Source of the DNA: Clostridiales bacterium
GTDB taxonomy: Bacteria; Bacillota; Clostridia; Oscillospirales; Oscillospiraceae
DNA: 9,408 bases
Direction of reading: 5' to 3'
NCBI GenBank assembly: GCA_021203685.1
Contig: JAJQAS010000020.1
Location: 1-9,408 of the forward strand
Part shown: positions 1-5,524 of the stretch, in pieces
Layout of the letters: each line of letters begins with the position of its first letter
Position numbering within the stretch: position 1 is the stretch's first letter
The notes under the pieces: generated by a model
What the model was told of the DNA's origin: nothing
Seen by the model: only the letters and a program-made list of their open reading frames with translations
The model's database searches: none
Position numbers and translations under genes: made by a program

Positions 1-54
1 TCTGCCGACAATACTTGAGTGGAGACGCTCCGGGAAGATAGGTAGCGCTAACAC
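1..54 (+). rRNA. rrf: 5S ribosomal RNA, 3' part (cut by the left window edge)
   Basis: The first ~50 bases match the 3' half of a bacterial 5S rRNA: a CCGA segment, then ACTTGAGTGGAGACGCTCC (helix IV / loop D region), then GGGAAGATAGG, the conserved 3' arm. The 5' half lies outside the window. The exact 3' end is uncertain by a few bases; I place it near the last residues that could pair with a 5' GTGTTAG-type end. A terminator follows at once, as expected for the last gene of an rRNA operon. No 16S or 23S sequence is visible. Confidence 0.85.
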
Positions 55-57
55 AGA

Positions 58-84
58 AAGCCGTCCGTTTCGGGCGGCTTTTTT
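58..84 (+). terminator. Rho-independent terminator of the rRNA operon
   Basis: A 10-bp stem, AAGCCGTCCG (58-67) with CGGGCGGCTT (71-80), contains one G-U pair and a TTT loop. It runs directly into a T6 tract (79-84). It lies a few bases after the 5S end and 30 bases before the sfsA start codon. Confidence 0.92.
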
Positions 85-114
85 GTATCTGACCAAGGGA
101 AAACGGGGAAGCAT

Positions 115-795
115 ATGCGATACAAAAACGTCGAAAAAGCCACCTTTCTCAGCCGCCCAAACCGCTTTATCGCTCAGGTGGTGCTGGACGGGGCAGAGAC
201 GACGGTTCATGTGAAAAACACGGGCCGCTGTCGGGAGCTGCTCACGCCGGGGGCCACAGTCTACCTGTCGGGGGCGGAAAATCCCAACCGAAAAACGAAG
301 TTTGACCTGATCGCGGTGGAAAAGGGGACACTGCTCGTCAACATGGATGCCCAGGCGCCCAATCAGGTGTTCCGGGAATGGGCGGAAACCGGCGGATTCC
401 TGCCTGATTTGACGAAAATTCGCCCGGAATACCCGTACAAAGAGTCCCGTTTCGACTTCTACCTGGAACAGGGAGAACGGCGGCATCTTGTGGAGGTGAA
501 GGGCGTAACGCTGGAGGAAAACGGCGTGGTTCGCTTCCCGGACGCGCCTACGGAGCGGGGCGTCAAGCACCTGGAAGGGCTGACCGCTGCGCTGGAGGAT
601 GGGTTTGAAACGTGGATCTGCTTCGTGGTGCAGCTTTCCCCGGCGCGGTATCTGGAACCCAACGACCGCACCCACCCGGCCTTTGGAGAGGGCCTGCGCC
701 GGGCCAGCGCCGCAGGCGTCCATGTGCTGGCGATGTCGTGCCGGGTGGAACCGGACAGCCTGGACATCGAAGCGCCGGTTCCGGTGCGGTTGTGA
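115..795 (+). CDS. sfsA: SfsA family DNA/RNA nuclease (sugar fermentation stimulation protein)
   Basis: This encodes 226 aa, close to the usual ~230 aa of SfsA. The N-terminal OB-like part carries the family hallmark HVKNTGRC (residues 32-39) followed by ELLTPG. The C-terminal part has the PD-(D/E)XK-type nuclease core: SRFDF (111-115), EVKGVTL (127-133), then FPDAPTERGVKHL (141-153). SfsA proteins were named for an effect on maltose metabolism in E. coli and are now generally annotated as nucleic-acid-binding nucleases; the physiological role is unclear. The ATG at 115 is preceded by a weak GGGGA Shine-Dalgarno about six bases upstream, and the protein starts where the family usually does. 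The gene sits 30 bases after the rRNA terminator with no evident promoter in the gap, so it may depend on read-through or on a promoter inside the rRNA end. Its 3' end faces the convergent uronate operon. Confidence 0.93.
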   Translation: MRYKNVEKATFLSRPNRFIAQVVLDGAETTVHVKNTGRCRELLTPGATVYLSGAENPNRKTKFDLIAVEKGTLLVNMDAQAPNQVFREWAETGGFLPDLTKIRPEYPYKESRFDFYLEQGERRHLVEVKGVTLEENGVVRFPDAPTERGVKHLEGLTAALEDGFETWICFVVQLSPARYLEPNDRTHPAFGEGLRRASAAGVHVLAMSCRVEPDSLDIEAPVPVRL

Positions 796-816
796 TAAAT
801 CCATCTGCCAACGATA

Positions 817-850
817 GGGAGTCAGAGAGAATCTCCGACTCCCACATTTT
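817..850 (+). terminator. Probable terminator of sfsA
   Basis: A long stem begins 21 bases after the sfsA stop: GGGAGTC (817-823) pairs with GACTCCC (837-843), and an inner GAGA/TCTC pair closes a GAA loop with a single A-C mismatch between the two helices. The following sequence, CACATTTTAT, is only a weak T-tract, so termination may be partial. The stem itself is convincing. Confidence 0.6.
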
Positions 851-897
851 ATACAGCGCAGCAGGAAGGCGAACCCCAAACGGGTGCGCAAATATGC

Positions 898-952
898 AAA
901 AAAGTGCAGACAAAACGGGGCCTTGGCAGCGCCGCTGCCCCGCTCTGTCTGC
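898..952 (-). terminator. Rho-independent terminator of the uronate operon (after kdgK)
   Basis: Inverted repeat: GCAGACA (906-912) pairs with TGTCTGC (946-952), and inside it CGGGGC (916-921) pairs with GCCCCG (937-942). An alternative inner hairpin is GGCAGC/GCTGCC (925-930 with 934-939). Read on the minus strand, the outer arm is followed two bases later by T6 (903 down to 898). It lies about 57 bases beyond the kdgK stop and has the correct polarity for the minus-strand operon. Confidence 0.85.
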
Positions 953-1008
953 TGGAAAGGAAGGTCAGACCTTACGGACTGGCTTGGTGAACGGGCAAAC
1001 GCCCTTTG

Positions 1009-2031
1009 TTATCTCTGGACGCGGCCAGAACCGTCGCCGCCGGAGAGCTTCTCCACCTCGGAGACGGTGACGCGGTTGTAATCGCCCTCGACGGAGTGCT
1101 TCAGCGCGGAAGCCGCCACGGCGAACTCCACGGCGTCCTGGGTGGACTTGCCGTTCAGCAGGGCATAGATCAGGCCGCCGCCGAAGCTGTCGCCGCCGCC
1201 CACGCGGTCAGTGATGCGCAGGTGATATTCCTTGGAGAAGCAGTAATCGGTGCCGTCATAGAGCATGGCAGCCCAGTCGTTGTCGCTGGCGGAGATGGAG
1301 GTGCGCAGGGTGATGGCCACCTTCTCGAAGCCAAACTTGTCGGCCAGCTGCTTGGCCACGGACTTGTAGCCCTCTTTGTTCAGCTTGCCGCCGTAGATGT
1401 CGGTGTTCTCGGCCTCGATGCCGAACACGTCTTTGGCGTCCTCCTCGTTGGAGATGCAGACGTCCACATACTGGCACAGGTCGGTCATGGCGGCGCGGGC
1501 CTCGGCACGGGTCCACAGCTTGCCGCGATAGTTCAGGTCGCAGGAAATCTTGACGCCGTTGGCCTTGGCGGCCTTGCAGGCGTCCCGGCAGATCTCGACC
1601 ACGTTGGGGCCAAGGGCCGGGGTGATGCCGGTGAAGTGGAACCACTCGGCGCCGTCGAAGATCTTCTCCCAGTCGAAGTCGGAGGGAGCGGCCTCCTGGA
1701 TAGCGGAGTGGGCGCGGTCATAGATGCACACGGAGCCGCGCTGGGAAGCGCCCTTCTCCAGATAGTAAATGCCCACGCGGTCGCCGCCCCGGACGATGTC
1801 GCTGGTGTCCACGCCGAAATAGCGCAGAGAGTTGACGGCGGCCTGGCCGATGGCGTGGGTGGGCAGCTTGGTGACGAAGGAAACGTCCATGCCATAGTTG
1901 GCCAGGGAGACAGCGACATTGGCCTCGCCGCCGCCGAAGGTGGCCTGCATCTGGTCGTTCTGGAAGAAGCGGTAATAGCCGTTGGGGGCGAGACGCAGCA
2001 TGATTTCGCCAAATGTAACAATTTTCGCCAT
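1009..2031 (-). CDS. kdgK: 2-keto-3-deoxygluconate kinase (PfkB/ribokinase family)
   Basis: The 340-aa sugar kinase phosphorylates KDG to KDPG with ATP, the step between mannonate dehydratase and KDPG aldolase. The N-terminal PfkB signature GGGEANVAVSLANYG covers residues 33-47, and DLNYRGKLW (165-173) is typical of KDG-kinase-like members. The C-terminal nucleotide-binding/catalytic motif reads GGGDSF (278-283) where many PfkB members have GAGDxF; the catalytic base Asp281 is kept. The ATG at 2031 has AGGAG at 2041-2045, ten bases upstream. It is the last gene of the operon, 36 bases after the VOC gene and followed by a strong terminator. Substrate specificity is inferred chiefly from linkage to uxuA and eda; a related 2-keto-sugar kinase activity cannot be excluded from motifs alone. 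Confidence 0.9.
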   Translation of the reverse strand: MAKIVTFGEIMLRLAPNGYYRFFQNDQMQATFGGGEANVAVSLANYGMDVSFVTKLPTHAIGQAAVNSLRYFGVDTSDIVRGGDRVGIYYLEKGASQRGSVCIYDRAHSAIQEAAPSDFDWEKIFDGAEWFHFTGITPALGPNVVEICRDACKAAKANGVKISCDLNYRGKLWTRAEARAAMTDLCQYVDVCISNEEDAKDVFGIEAENTDIYGGKLNKEGYKSVAKQLADKFGFEKVAITLRTSISASDNDWAAMLYDGTDYCFSKEYHLRITDRVGGGDSFGGGLIYALLNGKSTQDAVEFAVAASALKHSVEGDYNRVTVSEVEKLSGGDGSGRVQR

Positions 2032-2067
2032 GTATTCAGTCTCCTAACTTGCTTAATCTAAAATTTC

Positions 2068-2412
2068 TTATTTGCCGACCAGATGGACGGCGAAGCCCAA
2101 AATCTCGTCCGTGAGATAGATGGCGTTCAGCACGCCGTCCTTCCGGTATTTGGCGGTAGAGGGGTCGAAGGTGAAGCCACGGGCTTCCAGTTTGGCTTTC
2201 GCGGCAGGAACGTCCGAGGTGCCGATGGCGATGTGACCGTGGGTGCCCTTGTAGGGTTCCTTCATGGTCTCGATGACCCCACCGGCGAAGAAGGAGCTGT
2301 TTCCTTCCTCCACGGACAGACCAAAGAGCAGCTCAAACATCTCGGCGGCCTGTTTGGCCTCCTCCCGGTTGGCTGCGTTCAGGCCCACGTGAGCCAGGGT
2401 GTAATCAGCCAT
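2068..2412 (-). CDS. VOC (glyoxalase/bleomycin-resistance fold) protein, translationally coupled to eda
   Basis: This 114-aa single-domain vicinal-oxygen-chelate protein has the repeated beta-alpha-beta-beta-beta pattern: AHVGLNA at residues 7-13 and GHIAIG at 59-64, with an aromatic-rich middle and a GFAVHLVG end. Candidate metal ligands are His8, Glu48 and His60. The usual C-terminal Glu position is uncertain and may be occupied by His110. The start ATG lies inside the eda 3' end (ATGGCTGA, 8-nt overlap with the eda stop), with AAGGA at 2421-2425 as ribosome binding site, so translation is probably coupled. The function is unknown. The position suggests a role in keto-sugar acid metabolism, for example as an accessory to the aldolase, as an isomerase/epimerase, or in detoxifying a reactive carbonyl by-product. 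That role is inference; only the fold assignment is firm. Confidence 0.83.
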   Translation of the reverse strand: MADYTLAHVGLNAANREEAKQAAEMFELLFGLSVEEGNSSFFAGGVIETMKEPYKGTHGHIAIGTSDVPAAKAKLEARGFTFDPSTAKYRKDGVLNAIYLTDEILGFAVHLVGK

Positions 2413-3049
2413 TGCGGACTTCCTTGACGATGTCCCGGGACTGGACGCACAGGGCGGTGATCTCGTCCCACTTCTGGTTCTCGATCAGGTCGGCGGTGAC
2501 CATGTAGGAGCCGCCGCAGGCCGCGATGACCGGACTCTTCAGATAGGTAGCCAGGTTCTTCAGGGAGATGCCGCCGGTGGGCATGACCTTGAACATGGGG
2601 AAGGGAGCGCTCATGGACTTGATCTTCGCCAGGCCGCCGGACTGCTCGGCGGGGAAGAATTTGATCAGCTCCAGGCCGAATTTCAGCGCCGCATGGTAGT
2701 CGGTGGGGGTGGTGCAGCCGGGATAAATGGGGATGTTCTTGGACTGGGCATAGGCCACCAGTTCGGCGTCGAAGCCGGGGGTGACGATGAACTGGCCGCC
2801 GGCGGCGATGGTGGCGTCGATTTGGTCGGTGTTGGTGACAGTGCCAGCGCCCACGATCATGTCGGGGCAGGCTTCCTTCATCAGGGCGATGGCCTTGTCC
2901 GCACCGGCGGCACGGAAGGTGACCTCAGCCACCGGAACGTCACCGGCGCAGAGGGCCTTGGCCAGGGGAGCGGCGTCCCGCTCGGGGTTGCTGAGCTTAA
3001 TGACGGGCACAACGCCAATTTTGGAGATGGCTTCATTCAGTGCGTTCAT
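2405..3049 (-). CDS. eda: KDPG / 4-hydroxy-2-oxoglutarate aldolase
   Basis: This 214-aa class I aldolase of the KHG/KDPG family cleaves 2-keto-3-deoxy-6-phosphogluconate to pyruvate and glyceraldehyde-3-phosphate. Family motifs appear in order: VAEVTFR (40-46, with catalytic Glu42 and phosphate/substrate Arg46), GAGTV (67-71), FIVTPGF (87-93), LIKFFPAE (128-135, Schiff-base Lys130) and MPTGGI (156-161). The Glu42/Lys130 spacing equals that of E. coli Eda (Glu45/Lys133). The ATG at 3049 has a strong AAAGGAG site at 3059-3065, nine bases upstream. Its stop overlaps the start of the VOC gene. It is preceded by a large intercistronic hairpin (3081-3124). It acts after the kinase encoded two genes downstream. 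Confidence 0.95.
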   Translation of the reverse strand: MNALNEAISKIGVVPVIKLSNPERDAAPLAKALCAGDVPVAEVTFRAAGADKAIALMKEACPDMIVGAGTVTNTDQIDATIAAGGQFIVTPGFDAELVAYAQSKNIPIYPGCTTPTDYHAALKFGLELIKFFPAEQSGGLAKIKSMSAPFPMFKVMPTGGISLKNLATYLKSPVIAACGGSYMVTADLIENQKWDEITALCVQSRDIVKEVRNG

Positions 3050-3080
3050 ACAAATTGGCTCCTTTATTCAAATTACACAG

Positions 3081-3124
3081 GGCGGCACCGCACGATTCGG
3101 GAAAGCGGATCGTGCGGTGTTGCC
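3081..3124 (-). other. GC-rich intercistronic hairpin upstream of eda
   Basis: CACCGCACGAT (3086-3096) pairs perfectly with ATCGTGCGGTG (3109-3119) around a 12-base loop. Three more pairs (GGC 3081-3083 with GCC 3122-3124) lie beyond a two-base internal mismatch. Read on the transcribed minus strand it is followed by CTGTGTAATTTG, not a U-tract, so it is not a standard terminator. It lies between the small ORF stop and the eda ribosome binding site. A processing or stability element, or a weak attenuator, is plausible. Confidence 0.7.
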
Positions 3125-3125
3125 T

Positions 3126-3260
3126 TTAGATGATTTGTTCGGCCTGGGCCGCGGCGGAGACGTCTTCCACCACGGGGGCCTCCGGGTAGTCGGTCAAGAC
3201 GGGCATGGGCAGGCTCTGCATATACTGGTGCATGGCCTCGGCCATGACAGGCAAAGCCAC
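3126..3260 (-). CDS. Small unrecognised ORF (44 aa) or remnant of a lost gene
   Basis: An open frame begins at GTG 3260, six bases after the SDR stop, and ends with TAA at 3126-3128. An internal ATG at 3245 gives 39 aa instead. GGAG at 3272-3275, inside the SDR 3' end, could serve the GTG with 11-base spacing; the ATG has no clear site. Almost every codon ends in G or C, as in the neighbouring genes, which suggests real coding history. The peptide contains HQYMQSLPMPVLTDYPEAP and then an Ala/Glu-rich tail, with no membrane segment or signal peptide. I do not recognise it. It could be a true small protein, or the C-terminal stub of a gene deleted from between the SDR and eda. Confidence 0.42.
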   Translation of the reverse strand: MALPVMAEAMHQYMQSLPMPVLTDYPEAPVVEDVSAAAQAEQII

Positions 3261-3266
3261 TTAAAA

Positions 3267-4112
3267 TCACACTCCGGAGTAAGCAGAGAAGCCTGCGTCG
3301 ATGGGCAGGATGACGCCGGTGATGGCGCTGGCTGCCTTGTCGTCGCACAGGAAGAACACGCCGCCCAGCAGCTCTTCGCTGTCCACGAAGCGACCGGTGG
3401 GGGTACCGGCCAGGATCTTGCCGGAACGAGCGGTGGGGGTGCCGTCGGGGTTGAACAGCAGGGCGCGGTTCTGGTTGGAGACCAGGAAGCCGGGGGCGAT
3501 GGCGTTGCAGCGGATGCCGGTGCCGGCGAAGTGGGTGGCCAGCCACTGGGTGAAGTTGGAGACCGCAGCCTTCGCGCCGGAGTAGGCGGGGATCTTGGTC
3601 AGCGGGATGTAGGCGTTCATGGAGGAGATGTTCAGGATGCAGCCGGACTTGCGCTCCACCATGTCCTTGGCGAAGGCCTGGGTGGGCAGCAGGGTGCCCT
3701 GGAAGTTCAGCTTGAACACGAAGTCCACACCGCTCTGCTCCAGGTCGAAGAAGGTCTTTTGGCCCTCTTTGGCCTCATGCTGATACTCGTTGTCGGTCTG
3801 GGCACGGGCGTTGTTGCCGCCGGCGCCGTTGACCAGGATGTCGCAGGGGCCCAAGTCGGCCAAGACCTGCTCATGGACGGCGGCCAGAGCGTCGGCGTCC
3901 AGTACGTTGGCCTTGTAGCCCTCGCAGATGAAGCCCTCAGCCTTGCACTCGTCGGCCAGCTTCTTGACCGCGTCTTCGTTCAGGTCCAGAGCGGCGACCT
4001 TTGCGCCAGCCTGGGCGAACGCGCGGGCCATGGTGCCGCAGAGCACGCCGCCGGCGCCGGTGACGACGACAACTTTACCGGAGAAATCGACATTATAAGG
4101 CAGATCAATCAT
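3267..4112 (-). CDS. uxuB: D-fructuronate reductase (D-mannonate oxidoreductase), SDR family
   Basis: The 281-aa classical short-chain dehydrogenase has the Rossmann motif TGAGGVLCG at 18-26 and an acidic Asp43 at the end of beta-2, suggesting NAD(H) preference. VNGAGGNN (94-101) stands at the NNAG position. The catalytic tetrad is Asn136, Ser163/164, Tyr177 and Lys181 (YSGAK). Long insertions after NAGG-like and after the PG motif (206-240) are typical of the fructuronate-reductase/gluconate-5-dehydrogenase-like group. B. subtilis UxuB (YjmF) is an SDR of similar length, unlike E. coli UxuB, a long-chain polyol dehydrogenase. The ATG at 4112 has AAAAGGAG at 4123-4130. Adjacency to uxuA supports interconversion of fructuronate and mannonate; a related keto-sugar acid reductase is the alternative. 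Confidence 0.85.
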   Translation of the reverse strand: MIDLPYNVDFSGKVVVVTGAGGVLCGTMARAFAQAGAKVAALDLNEDAVKKLADECKAEGFICEGYKANVLDADALAAVHEQVLADLGPCDILVNGAGGNNARAQTDNEYQHEAKEGQKTFFDLEQSGVDFVFKLNFQGTLLPTQAFAKDMVERKSGCILNISSMNAYIPLTKIPAYSGAKAAVSNFTQWLATHFAGTGIRCNAIAPGFLVSNQNRALLFNPDGTPTARSGKILAGTPTGRFVDSEELLGGVFFLCDDKAASAITGVILPIDAGFSAYSGV

Positions 4113-4149
4113 AACAGTTTAGCTCCTTTTCTTGATAGATATTTTTCAC

Positions 4150-4172
4150 CGGGGCGGCTGACAGCCGCCCCG
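4150..4172 (-). other. Strong GC-rich intercistronic hairpin between uxuA and the SDR gene
   Basis: CGGGGCGGCT (4150-4159) pairs perfectly with AGCCGCCCCG (4163-4172) around a three-base loop, giving ten pairs, nine of them G-C. On the transcribed minus strand the stem is followed by GTGAAAAATATC, so there is no U-tract and it is unlikely to be a full terminator. It starts 22 bases after the uxuA stop and ends before the SDR ribosome binding site. It may protect the 3' end of a uxuA-containing transcript. Confidence 0.75.
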
Positions 4173-4194
4173 TTTCGTGACAAAACAGATGTAC

Positions 4195-5244
4195 TTATTC
4201 CTCGATAACGCCGCCGTTGGCCTCGATCAGGCCGTTGAGGTAAGCGCTGCCCAGGGCGCGGTCATACAGGCCATAGCCGGGCTTGCCGGTCTCGCCCCAA
4301 ATCATGCGGCCATGGTCAGGACGGAAGTAGCCGTTGAACCCGGTCTCCACCAGGGCCTTGACAATGGCGTTCATGTCCAGGCTGCCCTTCTGGGACAGGT
4401 GGCCGGACTCCTCGAAGGAGGTGTCGGGCAAAATCTTCACGTTGCGCAGGTGCATGAAGCCGATGCGGCCCATGGCGGAATACTTGCGCACCATGGCGGG
4501 GATGTCGTTCTTGGGGGAGCAACCCAGGGAGCCGGTGCACAGGCACAGGGAGTTGGCGGGGCTGTCCACCAGGGCCAGGAACCGGTCCAGGTTCTCCTCG
4601 CAGGTGATGATGCGGGGCAGGCCGAAGATAGGATAAGGGGGATCGTCGGGATGAATGGCCATGACCACGCCGCACTCCTCCGCCACAGGGATGACCAGCT
4701 TGAGGAAATACTCCAGATTGGCCCACAGGCCCTCTTCCCCGATCTCTCCGTAGGCGGTGATCAGGTCGCGGACTTCCTCCTGGGTGTAGCTGGAGTCCCA
4801 GCCGGGCAGGTGGATGTCGTCCTTCAGGGGGTCCAGGCCCCGCATCTGGTCCCAATACATGACCAGGCTGGTGGAGCCGTCGGCGGCTTCCTTGTCCAGC
4901 TGGGTGCGGGTCCAGTCAAAGACGGGCATGAAGTTGTAGGTCACGCACTTGATGCCATACTTGGCGCAGCGGCGGATGGACTCGCAGTAGTTCTCGATCA
5001 TGCGGTCCCGCTCGGGTCTGCCCAGCTTGATCTCCTCGGGCACCGGAATGGACTCCACCACGTCGAAGACCAGGCCCTTGGCGGCGCACTGATCCACCAT
5101 TTTCTTGATGCTTTCCTCCGGCCAGACCTCACCGGGTTTGACGTCGTAGACAGCGGAGACAATGGAGCGCATACCGGGGATCTGGCGAATGTCATCCAGG
5201 GTGACCGGATCGCTTTCGCCGTACCAACGGAAAGAGCTTTTCAT
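4195..5244 (-). CDS. uxuA: D-mannonate dehydratase
   Basis: This encodes 349 aa, near the family's ~350-395, and dehydrates D-mannonate to 2-keto-3-deoxygluconate. The TIM-barrel protein opens with SFRWYG (4-9), as UxuA proteins do. Metal-site residues described for the family (His, Cys, His, Asp) are seen as His198 (AIHPDDPP), Cys236 (CLCTGS), His265 (GFMHLRN) and Asp310 (FRPDHGR). I chose the ATG at 5244 because AGGAGG (5254-5259) lies nine bases upstream. An in-frame GTG at 5262 would add six residues but overlaps that ribosome binding site. It is the first gene of the uronate operon, with a promoter about 60 bases upstream. The next gene follows after 82 bases containing a strong hairpin. 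Confidence 0.96.
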   Translation of the reverse strand: MKSSFRWYGESDPVTLDDIRQIPGMRSIVSAVYDVKPGEVWPEESIKKMVDQCAAKGLVFDVVESIPVPEEIKLGRPERDRMIENYCESIRRCAKYGIKCVTYNFMPVFDWTRTQLDKEAADGSTSLVMYWDQMRGLDPLKDDIHLPGWDSSYTQEEVRDLITAYGEIGEEGLWANLEYFLKLVIPVAEECGVVMAIHPDDPPYPIFGLPRIITCEENLDRFLALVDSPANSLCLCTGSLGCSPKNDIPAMVRKYSAMGRIGFMHLRNVKILPDTSFEESGHLSQKGSLDMNAIVKALVETGFNGYFRPDHGRMIWGETGKPGYGLYDRALGSAYLNGLIEANGGVIEE

Positions 5245-5303
5245 AGTCTGATTCCTCCTCACCTTAGTTTTAGAATTAGAATTGTATAAGTTGCTTCAAG
5301 TTT

Positions 5304-5332
5304 AGAATAGTACAGAATTCTCTATTTGTCAA
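5304..5332 (-). promoter_or_regulatory. Sigma-A-type promoter of the uronate operon
   Basis: On the minus strand, TTGACA (5332-5327) is a perfect -35 box. A 17-base spacer separates it from TATTCT (5309-5304), a 4/6 match to the -10 box. Transcription would start near 5297, leaving a leader of about 50 bases before uxuA. The region 5263-5340 is distinctly A/T-rich compared with its surroundings and contains four AGAAT[T/A] copies (from 5272, 5278, 5304 and 5314), one of them overlapping the -10 box. Confidence 0.78.
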
Positions 5333-5369
5333 GCTTGCTCAAGAAACAGGGCAAGATTGTCACCAAACA

Positions 5370-5386
5370 TGTGAAAATTTTACACA
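5370..5386. promoter_or_regulatory. Candidate operator: pseudo-palindrome TGTGAAAATTTTACACA
   Basis: TGTG and CACA arms flank a perfect AAAATTTT core, with one extra A in the right half. The centre is about 80 bases upstream of the predicted uxuA transcription start. It loosely resembles binding sites of the CRP/FNR or Rex type (TGTGA-N6-TCACA, TTGTGAA-N4-TTCACAA), but the one-base asymmetry is a departure from both. No regulator gene is in the window, so the assignment is tentative. Confidence 0.3.
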
Positions 5387-5439
5387 CTGGGTTTGTGCCT
5401 TTCGGCAAAAAACTTCCCTCTGGCCCGGCTGTTTCACGC

Positions 5440-5483
5440 AAAAAAACAGAGGCCTCCGGAACATCATGTTCTGGAAGTCCCTG
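5440..5483 (-). terminator. Rho-independent terminator of the epimerase gene
   Basis: On the minus strand an 18-position stem (5483-5466 against 5464-5447) pairs with only two mismatches and two G-U pairs, around a very tight loop centred on ATGAT. It is followed directly by T7 (5446 to 5440). It lies 41 bases beyond the epimerase stop and should isolate the uronate operon from upstream transcription. Confidence 0.9.
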
Positions 5484-5524
5484 CTTTTGCAGAGATAAGC
5501 TTCTCGTATCGGCTCGGCAGCGGC

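Noticed and set aside
960..1008. Small palindromes AAGGTCAGACCTT and GGGCAAACGCCC after kdgK
   Set aside because: They are short stems of 4-5 bp without a T-tract. The proper terminator follows at 898-952, so these are probably chance or minor structure.
1006..2061. Long plus-strand reading frame (351 aa) opposite kdgK
   Set aside because: It mirrors the kdgK codons, is rich in Gly/Ala/Val/His/Leu as expected of an antisense frame in GC-rich DNA, has no family motif, and the minus-strand gene has clear motifs and a ribosome binding site.
2781..4208. Long plus-strand reading frame (475 aa) opposite eda and the SDR gene
   Set aside because: It spans two real minus-strand genes and their intergenic hairpin, with low-complexity Gly/Val/Gln/His composition and no recognisable domain. 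It is an antisense artefact.
5245..5262. GTG start at 5262 for uxuA
   Set aside because: It would place AGGAGG inside the coding region; the ATG at 5244 has that site at ideal spacing and gives the usual UxuA N-terminus.
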